Shown in pieces: positions 1-8,166 of a stretch of 16,445 nt of DNA. The notes under the pieces were generated by a model. That model saw nothing but the letters and a program-made list of their open reading frames with translations, did not search any database and had not been told where the DNA came from. The first letter of the stretch is position 1. Each line of letters starts with the position of its first letter. The translations under genes and the position numbers were made by a program. This stretch comes from Phycisphaerales bacterium UBA3158 (lineage in GTDB: Bacteria; Planctomycetota; Phycisphaerae; Phycisphaerales; SM1A02): NCBI GenBank assembly GCA_002364555.1, contig DEYM01000040.1, positions 1-16,445 of the forward strand. Reading direction: 5' to 3'.

Positions 1-1
1 G

Positions 2-439
2 TCATCAATGCGAGCAGGCGAATTGAGTCCTGCCTCTGATCGGATAGTGGAGGCCAACACGCTGCTTTCGGGCATCGGTTTCGAATCCGGTGGTCTCGCG
101 GCTGCCCATGGCCTCTACAACGCGATGACGACCACCTCCTCCACGCATCCCTATCTTCATGGCGAGAAGGTCGCGTTTGGAGTGCTGGTCCTGCTGGTTC
201 TCGAAGACGCCTCCCCTGACGTGTTCGATGAAGTCCTTCGATTCTGTCTGGATGTGGGTCTGCCTGTGAGGCTTGGCGATATCGGGCTTGACGTTGATGA
301 TCACGAGGTCCTTCGTTCGATTGCCGAGCATGCCATGGCCCCGGGTGGTCTCATTCACAATGAGCCACTCGATCTGACGGTGGACATCGTTCTGGATGCC
401 ATCATCGAAGCCGATCGGCGAGGCGTCACTGGCGACTGA
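2..439 (+). CDS. gldA: Glycerol dehydrogenase, C-terminal part (cut by the left edge)
   Basis: This is the last 145 or so residues of an iron-containing-alcohol-dehydrogenase-family protein; the N-terminal NAD-binding half lies outside the window. GldA enzymes oxidise glycerol to dihydroxyacetone with NAD+ in the cytoplasm, using a divalent metal. The stretch EANTLLSGIGFESGGLAAAH near fragment residues 17-36 is close to what I remember of bacterial GldA. Two histidines, one in AAAH (fragment residue 36) and one in LHGEK (residue 53), have the spacing of the family's zinc ligands. The fragment then continues as the family's helical C-terminal domain to a TGA stop. An in-frame ATG at base 8 lies inside the conserved domain and is not the start. 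The gene converges on the EamA exporter gene with only five bases between stop codons. Family assignment is strong; substrate specificity (glycerol rather than a related polyol) rests on similarity alone. Confidence 0.88.
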   Translation, partial: SSMRAGELSPASDRIVEANTLLSGIGFESGGLAAAHGLYNAMTTTSSTHPYLHGEKVAFGVLVLLVLEDASPDVFDEVLRFCLDVGLPVRLGDIGLDVDDHEVLRSIAEHAMAPGGLIHNEPLDLTVDIVLDAIIEADRRGVTGD

Positions 440-444
440 TCTCG

Positions 445-1359
445 CTATTCCAGAGTCCCAAGTCGAGCCAGCGCGATCCCGGCCAGCACGATGAGGCCCG
501 CCATGATCTGCGGAAGGTTCAATGCCTCCCCGAGAATCAACCATCCCCAGCAGGCGGCGCCGACAGGTTGCAGCAGCAGTGTGACGGCCGCCAGACTCGC
601 TGGCAGCGATGCCAGTGAATAGACGATGAGTCCCTGACCGAGGCAGTGCGGGATGATCGCGAGCAGTATCAGGTAGAGCCAGGCATCGGTTGCGTCGGGC
701 AGCAGCGTTTCACCGGCAAGGATCGCGCTGATGAACAACACGATGGCTCCCACGATGGTCGTGGCGAGTATGACGGATATGGCCGACCATCTCCTTCGCA
801 CGCGTTTGATGCTCAGGATGTAGCTGGCGTACCAGACGGCTGTCAGCATGGCCAGCAGATCTCCCATCAATGGATTGCGGCCTTCTTCGGCTTCAGGTCC
901 GAAGCTCATCAGGATGACGACCCCGGCGAGCGCAAGAAGACCACCGGCGCCGAATTGCCATCCCATCCTCTCCTTGAGGATCAGCCAGCCCACGATTCCC
1001 ACCAGTACGACCTCGAGATTCGCCAGAAGCGTCGCATTGGCCGCCGTCGTCAAGGGAAAGGACAGGTGCCATGTCAGCAGATCGAGCCCGAAAAGCAACC
1101 CTGGAAGCAGCAGCCATGGAATACTCACCGGCTTGATCTCACCGGTGCGGCTGCTCTTGTTCAGGAATCTCGCCATCAGCCATACGGCGAGTAGCACGGG
1201 CGTTGCGAGACTCAGTCGCCAGAAGGCCGTCGCGATCGGGCCGATGGCTGAGGCATCCATCGCCATCTTGGGGAAGATCGGGGCAAACGCCACGGCGAGG
1301 GCTCCACCGACCAATGCCAGCAATGGGAGCCGAAGTGGATGTGCCTGTTTTTGGGGCAT
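445..1359 (-). CDS. EamA/DMT-family transporter (RhaT-like permease)
   Basis: An inner-membrane protein of 304 residues with about ten hydrophobic helices arranged as two EamA repeats, roughly residues 15-152 and 165-300. Each repeat ends with the family's short KE/GE signature followed by a final helix: LILKERM near residue 127 and LILGEAL near 275. Members of the drug/metabolite transporter superfamily move small metabolites such as amino acids or drugs, usually outward; the substrate cannot be read from the sequence. The reading frame stays open upstream to base 1671, but the start at 1359 is chosen because GGAG (complement of 1366-1369) lies six bases before that ATG, the first helix begins about ten residues later, and longer versions would run into the divergent lipoprotein gene. 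The gene is transcribed away from that lipoprotein gene across a gap of 78 bases. Confidence 0.88.
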   Translation of the reverse strand: MPQKQAHPLRLPLLALVGGALAVAFAPIFPKMAMDASAIGPIATAFWRLSLATPVLLAVWLMARFLNKSSRTGEIKPVSIPWLLLPGLLFGLDLLTWHLSFPLTTAANATLLANLEVVLVGIVGWLILKERMGWQFGAGGLLALAGVVILMSFGPEAEEGRNPLMGDLLAMLTAVWYASYILSIKRVRRRWSAISVILATTIVGAIVLFISAILAGETLLPDATDAWLYLILLAIIPHCLGQGLIVYSLASLPASLAAVTLLLQPVGAACWGWLILGEALNLPQIMAGLIVLAGIALARLGTLE

Positions 1360-1437
1360 TCTGCTCTCCGCCTGTGAGTTCGCAGGTCCATTCCCCATTG
1401 GATTGGTAGACTGTCTCATTACATGGAGAATACCCTG

Positions 1438-1707
1438 ATGAAATACATCCTTGCACTTGGAACCGTTCTCGTATTCGCCGCAGGCTGCAACAACGCTGGG
1501 GTTGGTGCCGGTGCCGGAGCTGGAATCGGTGCTCTTGCCGGGCAGGCCATCGGCCGAAACACGAGCTCCACTCTCATCGGCGCAGGAGCAGGCGCTGCCG
1601 CCGGCTACATCGTCGGTAACGAGATGGACAAGAAGAAGGCCGAAGAGGAACGTCAGAGAATGCAGCAGCAAATTGATCAGAACAATCGCAATTCATACGA
1701 TGACTGA
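1438..1707 (+). CDS. Small glycine-zipper lipoprotein
   Basis: An 89-residue protein starting MKYILALGTV, with a short signal peptide and a lipobox-like AAGC at residues 14-17, so Cys17 is the likely lipidated residue. The mature part holds two glycine/alanine-rich blocks (about residues 21-40 and 46-61) with the GxxxG-type spacing of glycine-zipper domains (YMGG/OmpA-like, SlyB or 17-kDa-antigen type). A highly charged tail with DKKKAEEERQRMQQQ follows and is probably helical. Such proteins insert into or associate with the outer membrane; no enzymatic role is expected. An in-frame ATG at 1423 exists, but 1438 is preferred because GGAG at 1425-1428 sits nine bases before it and the signal peptide then begins directly. 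It lies 59 bases upstream of the ABC exporter pair on the same strand, possibly cotranscribed. Confidence 0.8.
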   Translation: MKYILALGTVLVFAAGCNNAGVGAGAGAGIGALAGQAIGRNTSSTLIGAGAGAAAGYIVGNEMDKKKAEEERQRMQQQIDQNNRNSYDD

Positions 1708-1766
1708 TGGTTTAGGCAGGATGGTCTGATCAGTTCAGACATTGGCTGCAAGTTCGGAGATCCAGT

Positions 1767-3590
1767 TTGAAGACGCCGCCAACTCGCATCAGTCGTCTGA
1801 TGATGCGGGAGCCTCGCCTGTATGGCATGGCTATCGCGGCCATGGTTGTTTCCAGTCTTCTTCTCTATCTGGCCCCATTGATCCCGACGATCGTCATCGA
1901 TGGCGTCCTGTTCAATTCCGGTGATGGGCCGACCGCATTCGAGCGTTTCGTCCTCCGATTGATGGGTGGCGAGGAATTCGTCTCATCGAACCTCTGGTGG
2001 ACCGCCGTCGTGATCCTGCTGCTGACGGCAACGGCAGGCGTGTTCGCCTATTTCCGCGGGGTATGGTCGGCCTTGGCGACCGAGCGGATCATCCAGCGAA
2101 TGCGCGACGATCTGTATCGTCGATTGCAGAGAGCTCCGCTGGGATTCATCGATAGATCCGAAACCGGTGATCTGATCCAACGATGCACCTCGGACGTGGA
2201 TACGCTCCGAATCTTTCTCTCGGTGCATGTGGTCGAGATCGCCCGCGCCTTCGCGATGCTGATCGTCCCGCTTCCGATCATGCTGCTGGTCAGTCCATTG
2301 ATGACGCTGATGTCGGTTCTTCTGCTCCCTTTCATCGTCGTGTTCGCCGTGTTCTATTTTCGTCGTATTCGGACGGCGTTCCTGCATGTGGATGAGGCGG
2401 AGTCGGCATTGACCAGCACGGTTCAGGAAAACATCACCGGCATTCGTGTCGTCCGGGCATTCGCTCAGCAGGAGCAGGAGTGCGATCGCTTCGGAGAGCG
2501 CAACGCCCGGCATCGTGACCTGGACAATCATCTCTACAGAGTCCTCGCCTGGTTCTGGTCGCTTTCCGACCTGATGTGCATGACTCAGAAGATTCTCGTT
2601 GTCGGCACTGGGCTTGTCCTCCTGGCGACCGATCGCCTGGAAGTCGGGGCCTTCTTCTTCTTCCTGACCGTGGTGGGCATGTTCGTATGGCCCATCAGGC
2701 AGATGGGCAGGATATTGGCTGATCTGGGCAAGGCCCAGGTGGCGTTCGGCCGTATCGAGCACATCCTCGGTCAGCCCGAGGAGTCCGAAGGGGAGGATGG
2801 CGTTCATCTGCATTCGGAATCGGTCTCCGGTGCGATCATGTTCTCCAATGTCTCCTTCTCGCATGACGAATCAGCCGTGCTCGAGGAGATATCCCTCGAC
2901 ATCAAGGCGGGCTCCACGGTCGCCCTGGTGGGTCCGAGTGGATGCGGCAAGTCGACGATCATCAATCTGCTCATGCGTTTCTACGATCCGGATGAAGGGA
3001 GCATCGAGCTCGACGGCGTATCGCTGTTGGAGATAGATCGCGGCTCTCTTCGTTCCAACCTGAGTGTGGTGATGCAGGAGCCTTTCCTGTTCTCCCGAAG
3101 TCTTCGGGACAATCTGATGATGGGTCGAATCGATGCTGAGGAGGGTGACATCGTCGAGGCGGCGACAGTGGCCGCCATCCATGATTCGATCATGGAGTTC
3201 GATGAGGGCTATTCGACGGTTGTCGGTGAACGTGGAATGACTCTATCGGGTGGTCAGAGGCAGCGTCTTTCGATTGCCAGGGCGCTGCTGCGAGATCCGG
3301 CTGTGCTGATACTCGATGATGCGCTCAGTGCTGTCGACACGAGAACCGAGCGGGCGATTCTGGCAGCCTTGAAGGAACGGCATCATCGTCATACGACGAT
3401 CATCATCGCCCACCGGCTCACGACAGTAATGCAGGCTGATGAAGTGTTCGTGATGGACAAGGGACGGATCGTGGATAGGGGTACTCATGCGGCTCTTCTT
3501 GAGCGGACCGGGTTGTATCGCCAGTTCTGGGATATTCAGCAGTCGGGTGCGAACGCATCAGGCGTGGATGCGGAGGGTGGGAAGTCATGA
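1767..3590 (+). CDS. ABC exporter half-transporter with a degenerate ATP site (subunit 1)
   Basis: A 607-residue half-transporter: an exporter-type membrane domain with six helices (about residues 20-330) followed by a nucleotide-binding domain (about 355-590). Visible motifs are Walker A GPSGCGKST (389-397), Q-loop Gln437, canonical signature LSGGQ (493-497), Walker B VLILDD (513-518) and H-loop His549. The catalytic glutamate after Walker B is replaced by Asp518, and the A-loop aromatic is replaced by a histidine (about residue 366). These changes mark the degenerate-site subunit of heterodimeric exporters such as TM287/288, BmrCD and LmrCD. The start is a TTG with GGAG at 1756-1759 seven bases upstream; an ATG eleven codons in is the alternative. 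Its stop overlaps the next ABC gene by four bases (ATGA), so the two are translationally coupled and almost certainly form one complex. Substrate unknown; lipids, drugs or peptides are all possible. Confidence 0.92.
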   Translation: MKTPPTRISRLMMREPRLYGMAIAAMVVSSLLLYLAPLIPTIVIDGVLFNSGDGPTAFERFVLRLMGGEEFVSSNLWWTAVVILLLTATAGVFAYFRGVWSALATERIIQRMRDDLYRRLQRAPLGFIDRSETGDLIQRCTSDVDTLRIFLSVHVVEIARAFAMLIVPLPIMLLVSPLMTLMSVLLLPFIVVFAVFYFRRIRTAFLHVDEAESALTSTVQENITGIRVVRAFAQQEQECDRFGERNARHRDLDNHLYRVLAWFWSLSDLMCMTQKILVVGTGLVLLATDRLEVGAFFFFLTVVGMFVWPIRQMGRILADLGKAQVAFGRIEHILGQPEESEGEDGVHLHSESVSGAIMFSNVSFSHDESAVLEEISLDIKAGSTVALVGPSGCGKSTIINLLMRFYDPDEGSIELDGVSLLEIDRGSLRSNLSVVMQEPFLFSRSLRDNLMMGRIDAEEGDIVEAATVAAIHDSIMEFDEGYSTVVGERGMTLSGGQRQRLSIARALLRDPAVLILDDALSAVDTRTERAILAALKERHHRHTTIIIAHRLTTVMQADEVFVMDKGRIVDRGTHAALLERTGLYRQFWDIQQSGANASGVDAEGGKS

Positions 3591-5416
3591 GTTCCTCGAC
3601 GCCACATCTGGAGGATGTCCTGGGCACCGTTGATCGAGGGCTCTGGAGACGAATCGCCCGACATGCATCGGCGTACAAGGGGGCGGCTGCCGGCATGATC
3701 ATCGGCGGTGTGCTGATCGCCATCGTCGAGGCGCTCATGCCATTCATCATCGGTGTACTGGTCGACTCGATCATCGATGGATCCAACACCGGGAAGATCA
3801 CGTGGCTCTCCCTGGCCTACGTGTTCTGCTGCTTTGCCTTCTGCGTGCTCGTGTGGTGCTTCATCGTTGCCGCCGGCAAACTTGCCACAGGCATGGCCCA
3901 TGATCTGCGCCGCGAATCGTTCAAGCGGTTGCAGGAACTCGAGTCCGCCTACTTCGATCTGCAGCCGGCTGGTTGGCTCGTTTCGAGATTGACCTCCGAT
4001 TGCCGCAAGGTCTCATCCCTCATGCCCTGGTTCCTGCTGGATATCTGCTGGGGAATCACGTTTCTGGGTCTGGTGGGTGTCGGGATGCTCCTGATCGATT
4101 TCATCCTTGGTCTTTGTGTCCTGGTCGTCGTGCCGTTCCTGGTGGTTGTGACGGCCTACTTCCAGTCGAGACTTCTACGAAGCTCGCGTCTGATGAGAAA
4201 GACCAACTCGGAGCTGACCGCCGTCTACAACGAGGGCATAACCGGTATTCGAACGACGAAGTCCCTGAGCCGGGAGCGGGATAATGCCGTCGAGTTCATG
4301 GATGTCTCCAGATCCATGCGCGACTATTCGATGTTGAATGCGATAGAGACATCGGTATTCCTTCCCATCGTCACCACCCTCGGCGGGCTGGGCGTCGGCA
4401 TCGCCCTCTGGGTGGGCGGGGTGCAGATCGAGGGCGGAGAAGGCATCTCCATCGGAATGCTCATTGCGTTCATGCAGTATGCGGTCCTCTTCTCGATGCC
4501 CGTCAGGGAGTTGGCTGCGAGGCTGTCTGATCTGAAAGGGGCCGAGGCGGCCGCGGAGAGAATACAGGGGCTTCTGGAACGCGAGCCGGCTATCGGCGAT
4601 TCCCCTGAGGTGCAGTCGAGAATCGATGGTGCGAATGTCTCATCCGGTTCATCTCTGGCGAATGATGGTGGAATGTCCCAGATCGAAACAATCGAGTTCA
4701 GTGGAGTTTCCTTCTGGTACAAGAAGGAGGAGCCTGTTCTGCGAGATTTCAATCTGGCGATAAGGCCCGGTGAGACCATTGCACTCGTGGGCCCGACGGG
4801 AGGTGGCAAGACGACCATTGCCTCTCTTCTCTGCCGTTTCTATGAACCAAACGAGGGAGCCGTGCTGTTCAATGGTGTCGACTATCGTGATCGCAGTCTT
4901 CACTGGCTGCAGTCGAGTCTCGGGATCGTCCTCCAGGATCCACATCTCTTCTCCGGATCCATCGCGAGAAACATCGGATACGGTCAGCCGACTGCTGGAA
5001 TCGATGCCATCAAGGCTGCCGCCAAGCTTGTGGAGGCGGATGAATTCATCACCCGTCTGCCTGATGGGTACGACACCGAAGTGGGAGAGGGCGGCGGCAG
5101 GCTCTCCGTTGGTCAGAGGCAGCTGGTCGCACTCGCTCGAGCCATTCTCAAGGACCCGCAGGTGTTCGTGATGGATGAAGCAACTTCATCCGTGGATACC
5201 CAGACGGAGTTCCAGATCCAGAAGGGGATTGAAGCGACGCTCTCGGGGCGCATAGCGATCGTGATCGCACACAGGCTCTCGACCATTCGAACAGCCGATC
5301 GGATTCTCGTTATCGAGCAGGGGTGTATTCGTGAACAGGGCAGCCATCAGGAGCTGCTAGCTGCCGAGGGGGCCTACAGAGACCTCTACAGGCGTCATTT
5401 TGCTGATCCTGCCTGA
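3587..5416 (+). CDS. ABC exporter half-transporter with the catalytic ATP site (subunit 2)
   Basis: A 609-residue partner of the preceding gene, with an exporter-type membrane domain (about residues 30-330), a variable linker (about 335-365) and a nucleotide-binding domain. Walker A is GPTGGGKTT (402-410), Q-loop Gln450, Walker B VFVMDE with Asp530 and an intact catalytic Glu531, H-loop His562, and the A-loop keeps Tyr378. The signature is LSVGQ (506-510) rather than LSGGQ. In the heterodimer, this subunit's Walker motifs would pair with subunit 1's canonical LSGGQ to make the hydrolysing site, while its altered signature would face subunit 1's degenerate Walker B. The ATG lies inside the ATGA overlap at 3587-3590, with GGAGG at 3572-3576 ten bases upstream. 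No convincing intrinsic terminator is seen in the gap that follows. Confidence 0.93.
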   Translation: MSSSTPHLEDVLGTVDRGLWRRIARHASAYKGAAAGMIIGGVLIAIVEALMPFIIGVLVDSIIDGSNTGKITWLSLAYVFCCFAFCVLVWCFIVAAGKLATGMAHDLRRESFKRLQELESAYFDLQPAGWLVSRLTSDCRKVSSLMPWFLLDICWGITFLGLVGVGMLLIDFILGLCVLVVVPFLVVVTAYFQSRLLRSSRLMRKTNSELTAVYNEGITGIRTTKSLSRERDNAVEFMDVSRSMRDYSMLNAIETSVFLPIVTTLGGLGVGIALWVGGVQIEGGEGISIGMLIAFMQYAVLFSMPVRELAARLSDLKGAEAAAERIQGLLEREPAIGDSPEVQSRIDGANVSSGSSLANDGGMSQIETIEFSGVSFWYKKEEPVLRDFNLAIRPGETIALVGPTGGGKTTIASLLCRFYEPNEGAVLFNGVDYRDRSLHWLQSSLGIVLQDPHLFSGSIARNIGYGQPTAGIDAIKAAAKLVEADEFITRLPDGYDTEVGEGGGRLSVGQRQLVALARAILKDPQVFVMDEATSSVDTQTEFQIQKGIEATLSGRIAIVIAHRLSTIRTADRILVIEQGCIREQGSHQELLAAEGAYRDLYRRHFADPA

Positions 5417-5585
5417 GATCTTCCTCAAATAGCCCCTTAAAGCGGTTGATCGACATGCTGCAAAGATGCAGGTGTGGTGTATGTTGTAATGAGGCGTTGA
5501 TTTCAAGGGAAGTCCCGTCGTGCCCTTCTGGCACCTGTAGATCACCATCGCCTTGCTTTACAGGCGAAATTCGAGGAGTGTTCCA
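5417..5585. other. Intergenic region between the ABC exporter and the subtilase
   Basis: These 169 bases hold no recognisable gene. A small hairpin with five paired bases (CTGCA, loop AAGA, TGCAG) lies at 5458-5471 but has no T-run, so it is not a convincing terminator. A TGTAAT hexamer at 5485-5490 could be a -10 element for the subtilase, but no good -35 is seen. The ribosome binding site GAGGAG at 5573-5578 belongs to the subtilase. Confidence 0.5.
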
Positions 5586-8081
5586 ATGAGATTGAATCGT
5601 CTTATGCTGGCATTGCCACTGGCTCTCACCGCCGTGATGGCTTCAGCCGATGTCATTGACTCCAACCTTCAGGAGCAGATGGATCAGGCCGGGCCAAAGG
5701 GCACCGTCAGAGCATTGGTGTTCCTCAATCAACAGGTTGACATCCAATCGCTCTCCGCGGCCATTAGCGAACAGCGACTTGGACGAACGCTTCGTCATCA
5801 GATGGTCGTGGACAGTCTGCAGGACATGGCGCGCATGACCCAGCCGGATCTTCAGCTCGACATCGATGCCATGGAACAGTCGGGTCTGGTCGACGCCTCC
5901 AGATCATTCTGGATCGCCAATCTCGTCTGGATCGAAGCCAGGCCTGAAGCAATCGACATTCTGAGTCAGCGTCAGGATGTCGGTCATATCTACCTCGATT
6001 ATCCCATCGAACTGATTCAGCCCGAGACGATCGGTCCTGCCGAACCTCCTCGAGAAAATGCTCGTGGCGCCAACCCGACAAGTGGCCTGCTGGCGATCAA
6101 TGCCGACGACGCATGGGCCATGGGCTACGACGGTGACGGCATTCTGGTTGCAACACTCGATACTGGTGTGGATGGATCCCATCCGTCGCTGCAGAGTCGC
6201 TGGGCCGGTAATCATCCAAGCTACTCGGGCCATCCAGAATGGGCCTATCGCGATCCCTACAACGGCAACCACGGGAATCCGGTCGATTCCGGTTATCACG
6301 GGACACATGTCACCGGGACCGTATGCGGTGGACTGCCCGGTGAAGTCATCGGTGTCGCTCCTGGAGCCATGTGGATGGCTTCACGTGGCATCGACGAGGG
6401 CGGTATTCCCCAGACGGTTCTGAACGCCATCGATGCATTCGAGTGGATGGCTGATCCCGATGGAATCGCATTCACCTCATGGGATGTTCCCTACGTCTGC
6501 TCCAATTCATGGGGAGTCACCTCCTCCATGGGATACCCGGACTGTGACCAGACCTTCTGGTCCTACATCGACGCTCTGGAAGCAGCGGGATGTCTCGTGA
6601 TGTTCTCAGCGGGCAACGAAGGTACCTCCGGGCTCCGAAGGCCTGGTGATCGTGCCATCAGCGACTACCAGAACATGGCGGTGGCCGCGGTCGATCCCGC
6701 CACCAGCGCATGGGATATCGCCAGCTTCTCATCAAGAGGTCCGACCTTCTGCACGTCCGATGGATTGGTTGCCATCAAGCCCGATATCGCAGCGCCTGGT
6801 GTCAACACCTATTCGGCGTCTCCCGGCGGCAGCTATTCCAATCTCAGTGGCACATCCATGGCATCGCCACATGTCAATGGTGCCGCGGCTCTGGGTTTTC
6901 AGGCCAATCCCGACCTCGAAGTCGAGGCCATGAAGCAGATCATCTACGGAACGGCGACGGACCTTGGTTCGGCTGGCAAGGACAACGACTACGGCTACGG
7001 CATGATCGACTGCGTCAGGATCATCGAGGCCGCACTCGAGACGGTCAGTCTCAGCTGGGGCTATCCCGACGGTCGCCCTGTATGGCTCGAGCCCTCGGGC
7101 GGTGCCGAGATCATGATCAATGTCAGTGGAAACGACGTATCACCGGATCCCGCGACCGCAACGCTCCACATCGTTGCCTCCGGTGGAACAGTCGATGTTC
7201 CCATGCAGCATGAAGGTGGCGATGTCTACCGGGCTGTGTTCCCAGAGCTTGAATGTGGCCTCACGGTCAACTACTTCTTCTCGATCGAGTCCACTGAGGG
7301 TGATGTCTCGTACAGCCCGTTCAGTGCTCCCGATACGACATGGTCCGCCGAGGCCTGGTCGGGCAGTGTCGAGAGTTTCTCCGATGGATTCGACTCCGAT
7401 CAGGGCTGGACCGTCCAGTCCGATGCGACCACGGGTGCGTGGGCTCGCGTGATTCCGGGCAATGGTGGAGCACGATGTGATCCCGCCTCCGGTTCCGATG
7501 ATTCGGCCAGTTGCTTCGTCACCGGAAACGGTGTCGACGAGGACATCGATGGTGGTTCGACGATCCTGACCTCTCCTGCACTGGATGCCAGCGATGAACG
7601 TTCAGTCATCGAGTACGACTTCTGGTACAGCAACGGTGGAAACTGCGGGGGTGCGGCTCCGGAAAGCGACATCATGATCGTTGAGATCTCCGATGACGAT
7701 GGCAGCACCTGGTACGAGCTCGACACGGTCGGTCCCGCCGGTGATGAAGTCAATGGTGGCTGGATCAGTCGGTCCTATCCAGTTGACGAGCTCGCCAACA
7801 TCCAGCCCAGCAGCCAACTGAGAATTCGATTCGATGTCGGAGACCTCGGAGAAGGTTCGGTCGTGGAAGCAGGCGTAGACGCGATCAGTATCGGCTACAA
7901 GTACTGCAATGGTGACGACCCATGCCCGGGCGATTTCGATGAGAGCGGCGACTACACGGTCAACGACATCCTCTTCATGATCGCTGCGTGGGGCACGCCC
8001 GATGGGGATGTTGATGGCGATGGCGTGACCGCGGTCGAGGACATCCTGTACATCCTCAGCGTCTTCGGTGACGCCTGCTGA
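5586..8081 (+). CDS. Secreted subtilisin-like (S8) protease with a C-terminal dockerin-type domain
   Basis: An 831-residue secreted protease. It begins with a signal peptide of about 22 residues (basic start, hydrophobic core, cleavage near ASA-DV). A pro-region (about 35-150) precedes an S8 catalytic domain (about 165-480). The triad is Asp192 (in ATLDTGVDG), His238 (in YHGTHVTG) and Ser424 (in SGTSMASPHV), with the oxyanion Asn344 in SAGNEG. A spacing of about 45 residues between Asp and His and the GVAPGAMWMA segment recall bacillopeptidase F. Then come an Ig-like region (about 485-590), a MAM/jelly-roll-like module (about 598-775) with a few cysteines, and a dockerin-type pair of calcium loops (about 780-831) between Cys780 and Cys831. 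The start is set by GAGGAG seven bases upstream; a TTG eleven codons earlier would spoil the signal peptide. The gene appears to stand alone, ending at a strong terminator. Likely role: degradation of external protein, held at the cell surface or in a complex by the C-terminal module (inference). Confidence 0.93.
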   Translation: MRLNRLMLALPLALTAVMASADVIDSNLQEQMDQAGPKGTVRALVFLNQQVDIQSLSAAISEQRLGRTLRHQMVVDSLQDMARMTQPDLQLDIDAMEQSGLVDASRSFWIANLVWIEARPEAIDILSQRQDVGHIYLDYPIELIQPETIGPAEPPRENARGANPTSGLLAINADDAWAMGYDGDGILVATLDTGVDGSHPSLQSRWAGNHPSYSGHPEWAYRDPYNGNHGNPVDSGYHGTHVTGTVCGGLPGEVIGVAPGAMWMASRGIDEGGIPQTVLNAIDAFEWMADPDGIAFTSWDVPYVCSNSWGVTSSMGYPDCDQTFWSYIDALEAAGCLVMFSAGNEGTSGLRRPGDRAISDYQNMAVAAVDPATSAWDIASFSSRGPTFCTSDGLVAIKPDIAAPGVNTYSASPGGSYSNLSGTSMASPHVNGAAALGFQANPDLEVEAMKQIIYGTATDLGSAGKDNDYGYGMIDCVRIIEAALETVSLSWGYPDGRPVWLEPSGGAEIMINVSGNDVSPDPATATLHIVASGGTVDVPMQHEGGDVYRAVFPELECGLTVNYFFSIESTEGDVSYSPFSAPDTTWSAEAWSGSVESFSDGFDSDQGWTVQSDATTGAWARVIPGNGGARCDPASGSDDSASCFVTGNGVDEDIDGGSTILTSPALDASDERSVIEYDFWYSNGGNCGGAAPESDIMIVEISDDDGSTWYELDTVGPAGDEVNGGWISRSYPVDELANIQPSSQLRIRFDVGDLGEGSVVEAGVDAISIGYKYCNGDDPCPGDFDESGDYTVNDILFMIAAWGTPDGDVDGDGVTAVEDILYILSVFGDAC

Positions 8082-8108
8082 TAGAGAGCCTCAATCCTGA
8101 ACAATGAT

Positions 8109-8140
8109 TCGGAGCCCCTCGCGGGGCTCCGATCTTTTTT
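8109..8140 (+). terminator. Intrinsic terminator of the subtilase gene
   Basis: A perfect stem of ten pairs (8109-8118 with 8123-8132, GC-rich) closes a four-base loop TCGC and is followed after two bases by six T residues (8135-8140). It sits 28 bases after the subtilase stop codon. It isolates the subtilase from the next gene, which must then have its own promoter in the 26 bases that remain. Confidence 0.93.
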
Positions 8141-8154
8141 GAGGGGTCTGCTGG

Positions 8155-8160
8155 TACAGT
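8155..8160 (+). promoter_or_regulatory. Possible -10 element for a leaderless transcript of the M60-like gene
   Basis: TACAGT lies six bases before the ATG at 8167, so transcription would begin at or next to the start codon. No ribosome binding site is present at useful spacing. No good -35 is seen; that position falls in the terminator T-run. The upstream terminator means some promoter must lie here, which supports the call. Confidence 0.35.
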
Positions 8161-8166
8161 CATTCA

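Noticed and set aside
1360..1671. N-terminal extension of the EamA exporter up to base 1671.
   Set aside because: It would overlap the lipoprotein gene almost entirely, shows no membrane-protein character, and the start at 1359 has a good ribosome binding site.
1724..1740. Hairpin GTCTGA-TCAGT-TCAGAC after the lipoprotein gene as a terminator.
   Set aside because: The stem has only six pairs and no T-run follows, so readthrough into the ABC genes is as likely.
1983..2864. A frame of 293 codons on the minus strand, opposite ABC subunit 1.
   Set aside because: Its composition is rich in His, Gln, Arg and Asp, typical of an antisense shadow; the plus strand has an unmistakable ABC exporter.
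5458..5471. Small hairpin after the ABC pair as a terminator.
   Set aside because: Five paired bases and no T-run; too weak to call.
5553..5585. TTG start for the subtilase eleven codons upstream.
   Set aside because: It would run through the ribosome binding site GAGGAG and place an atypical basic stretch before the signal peptide.
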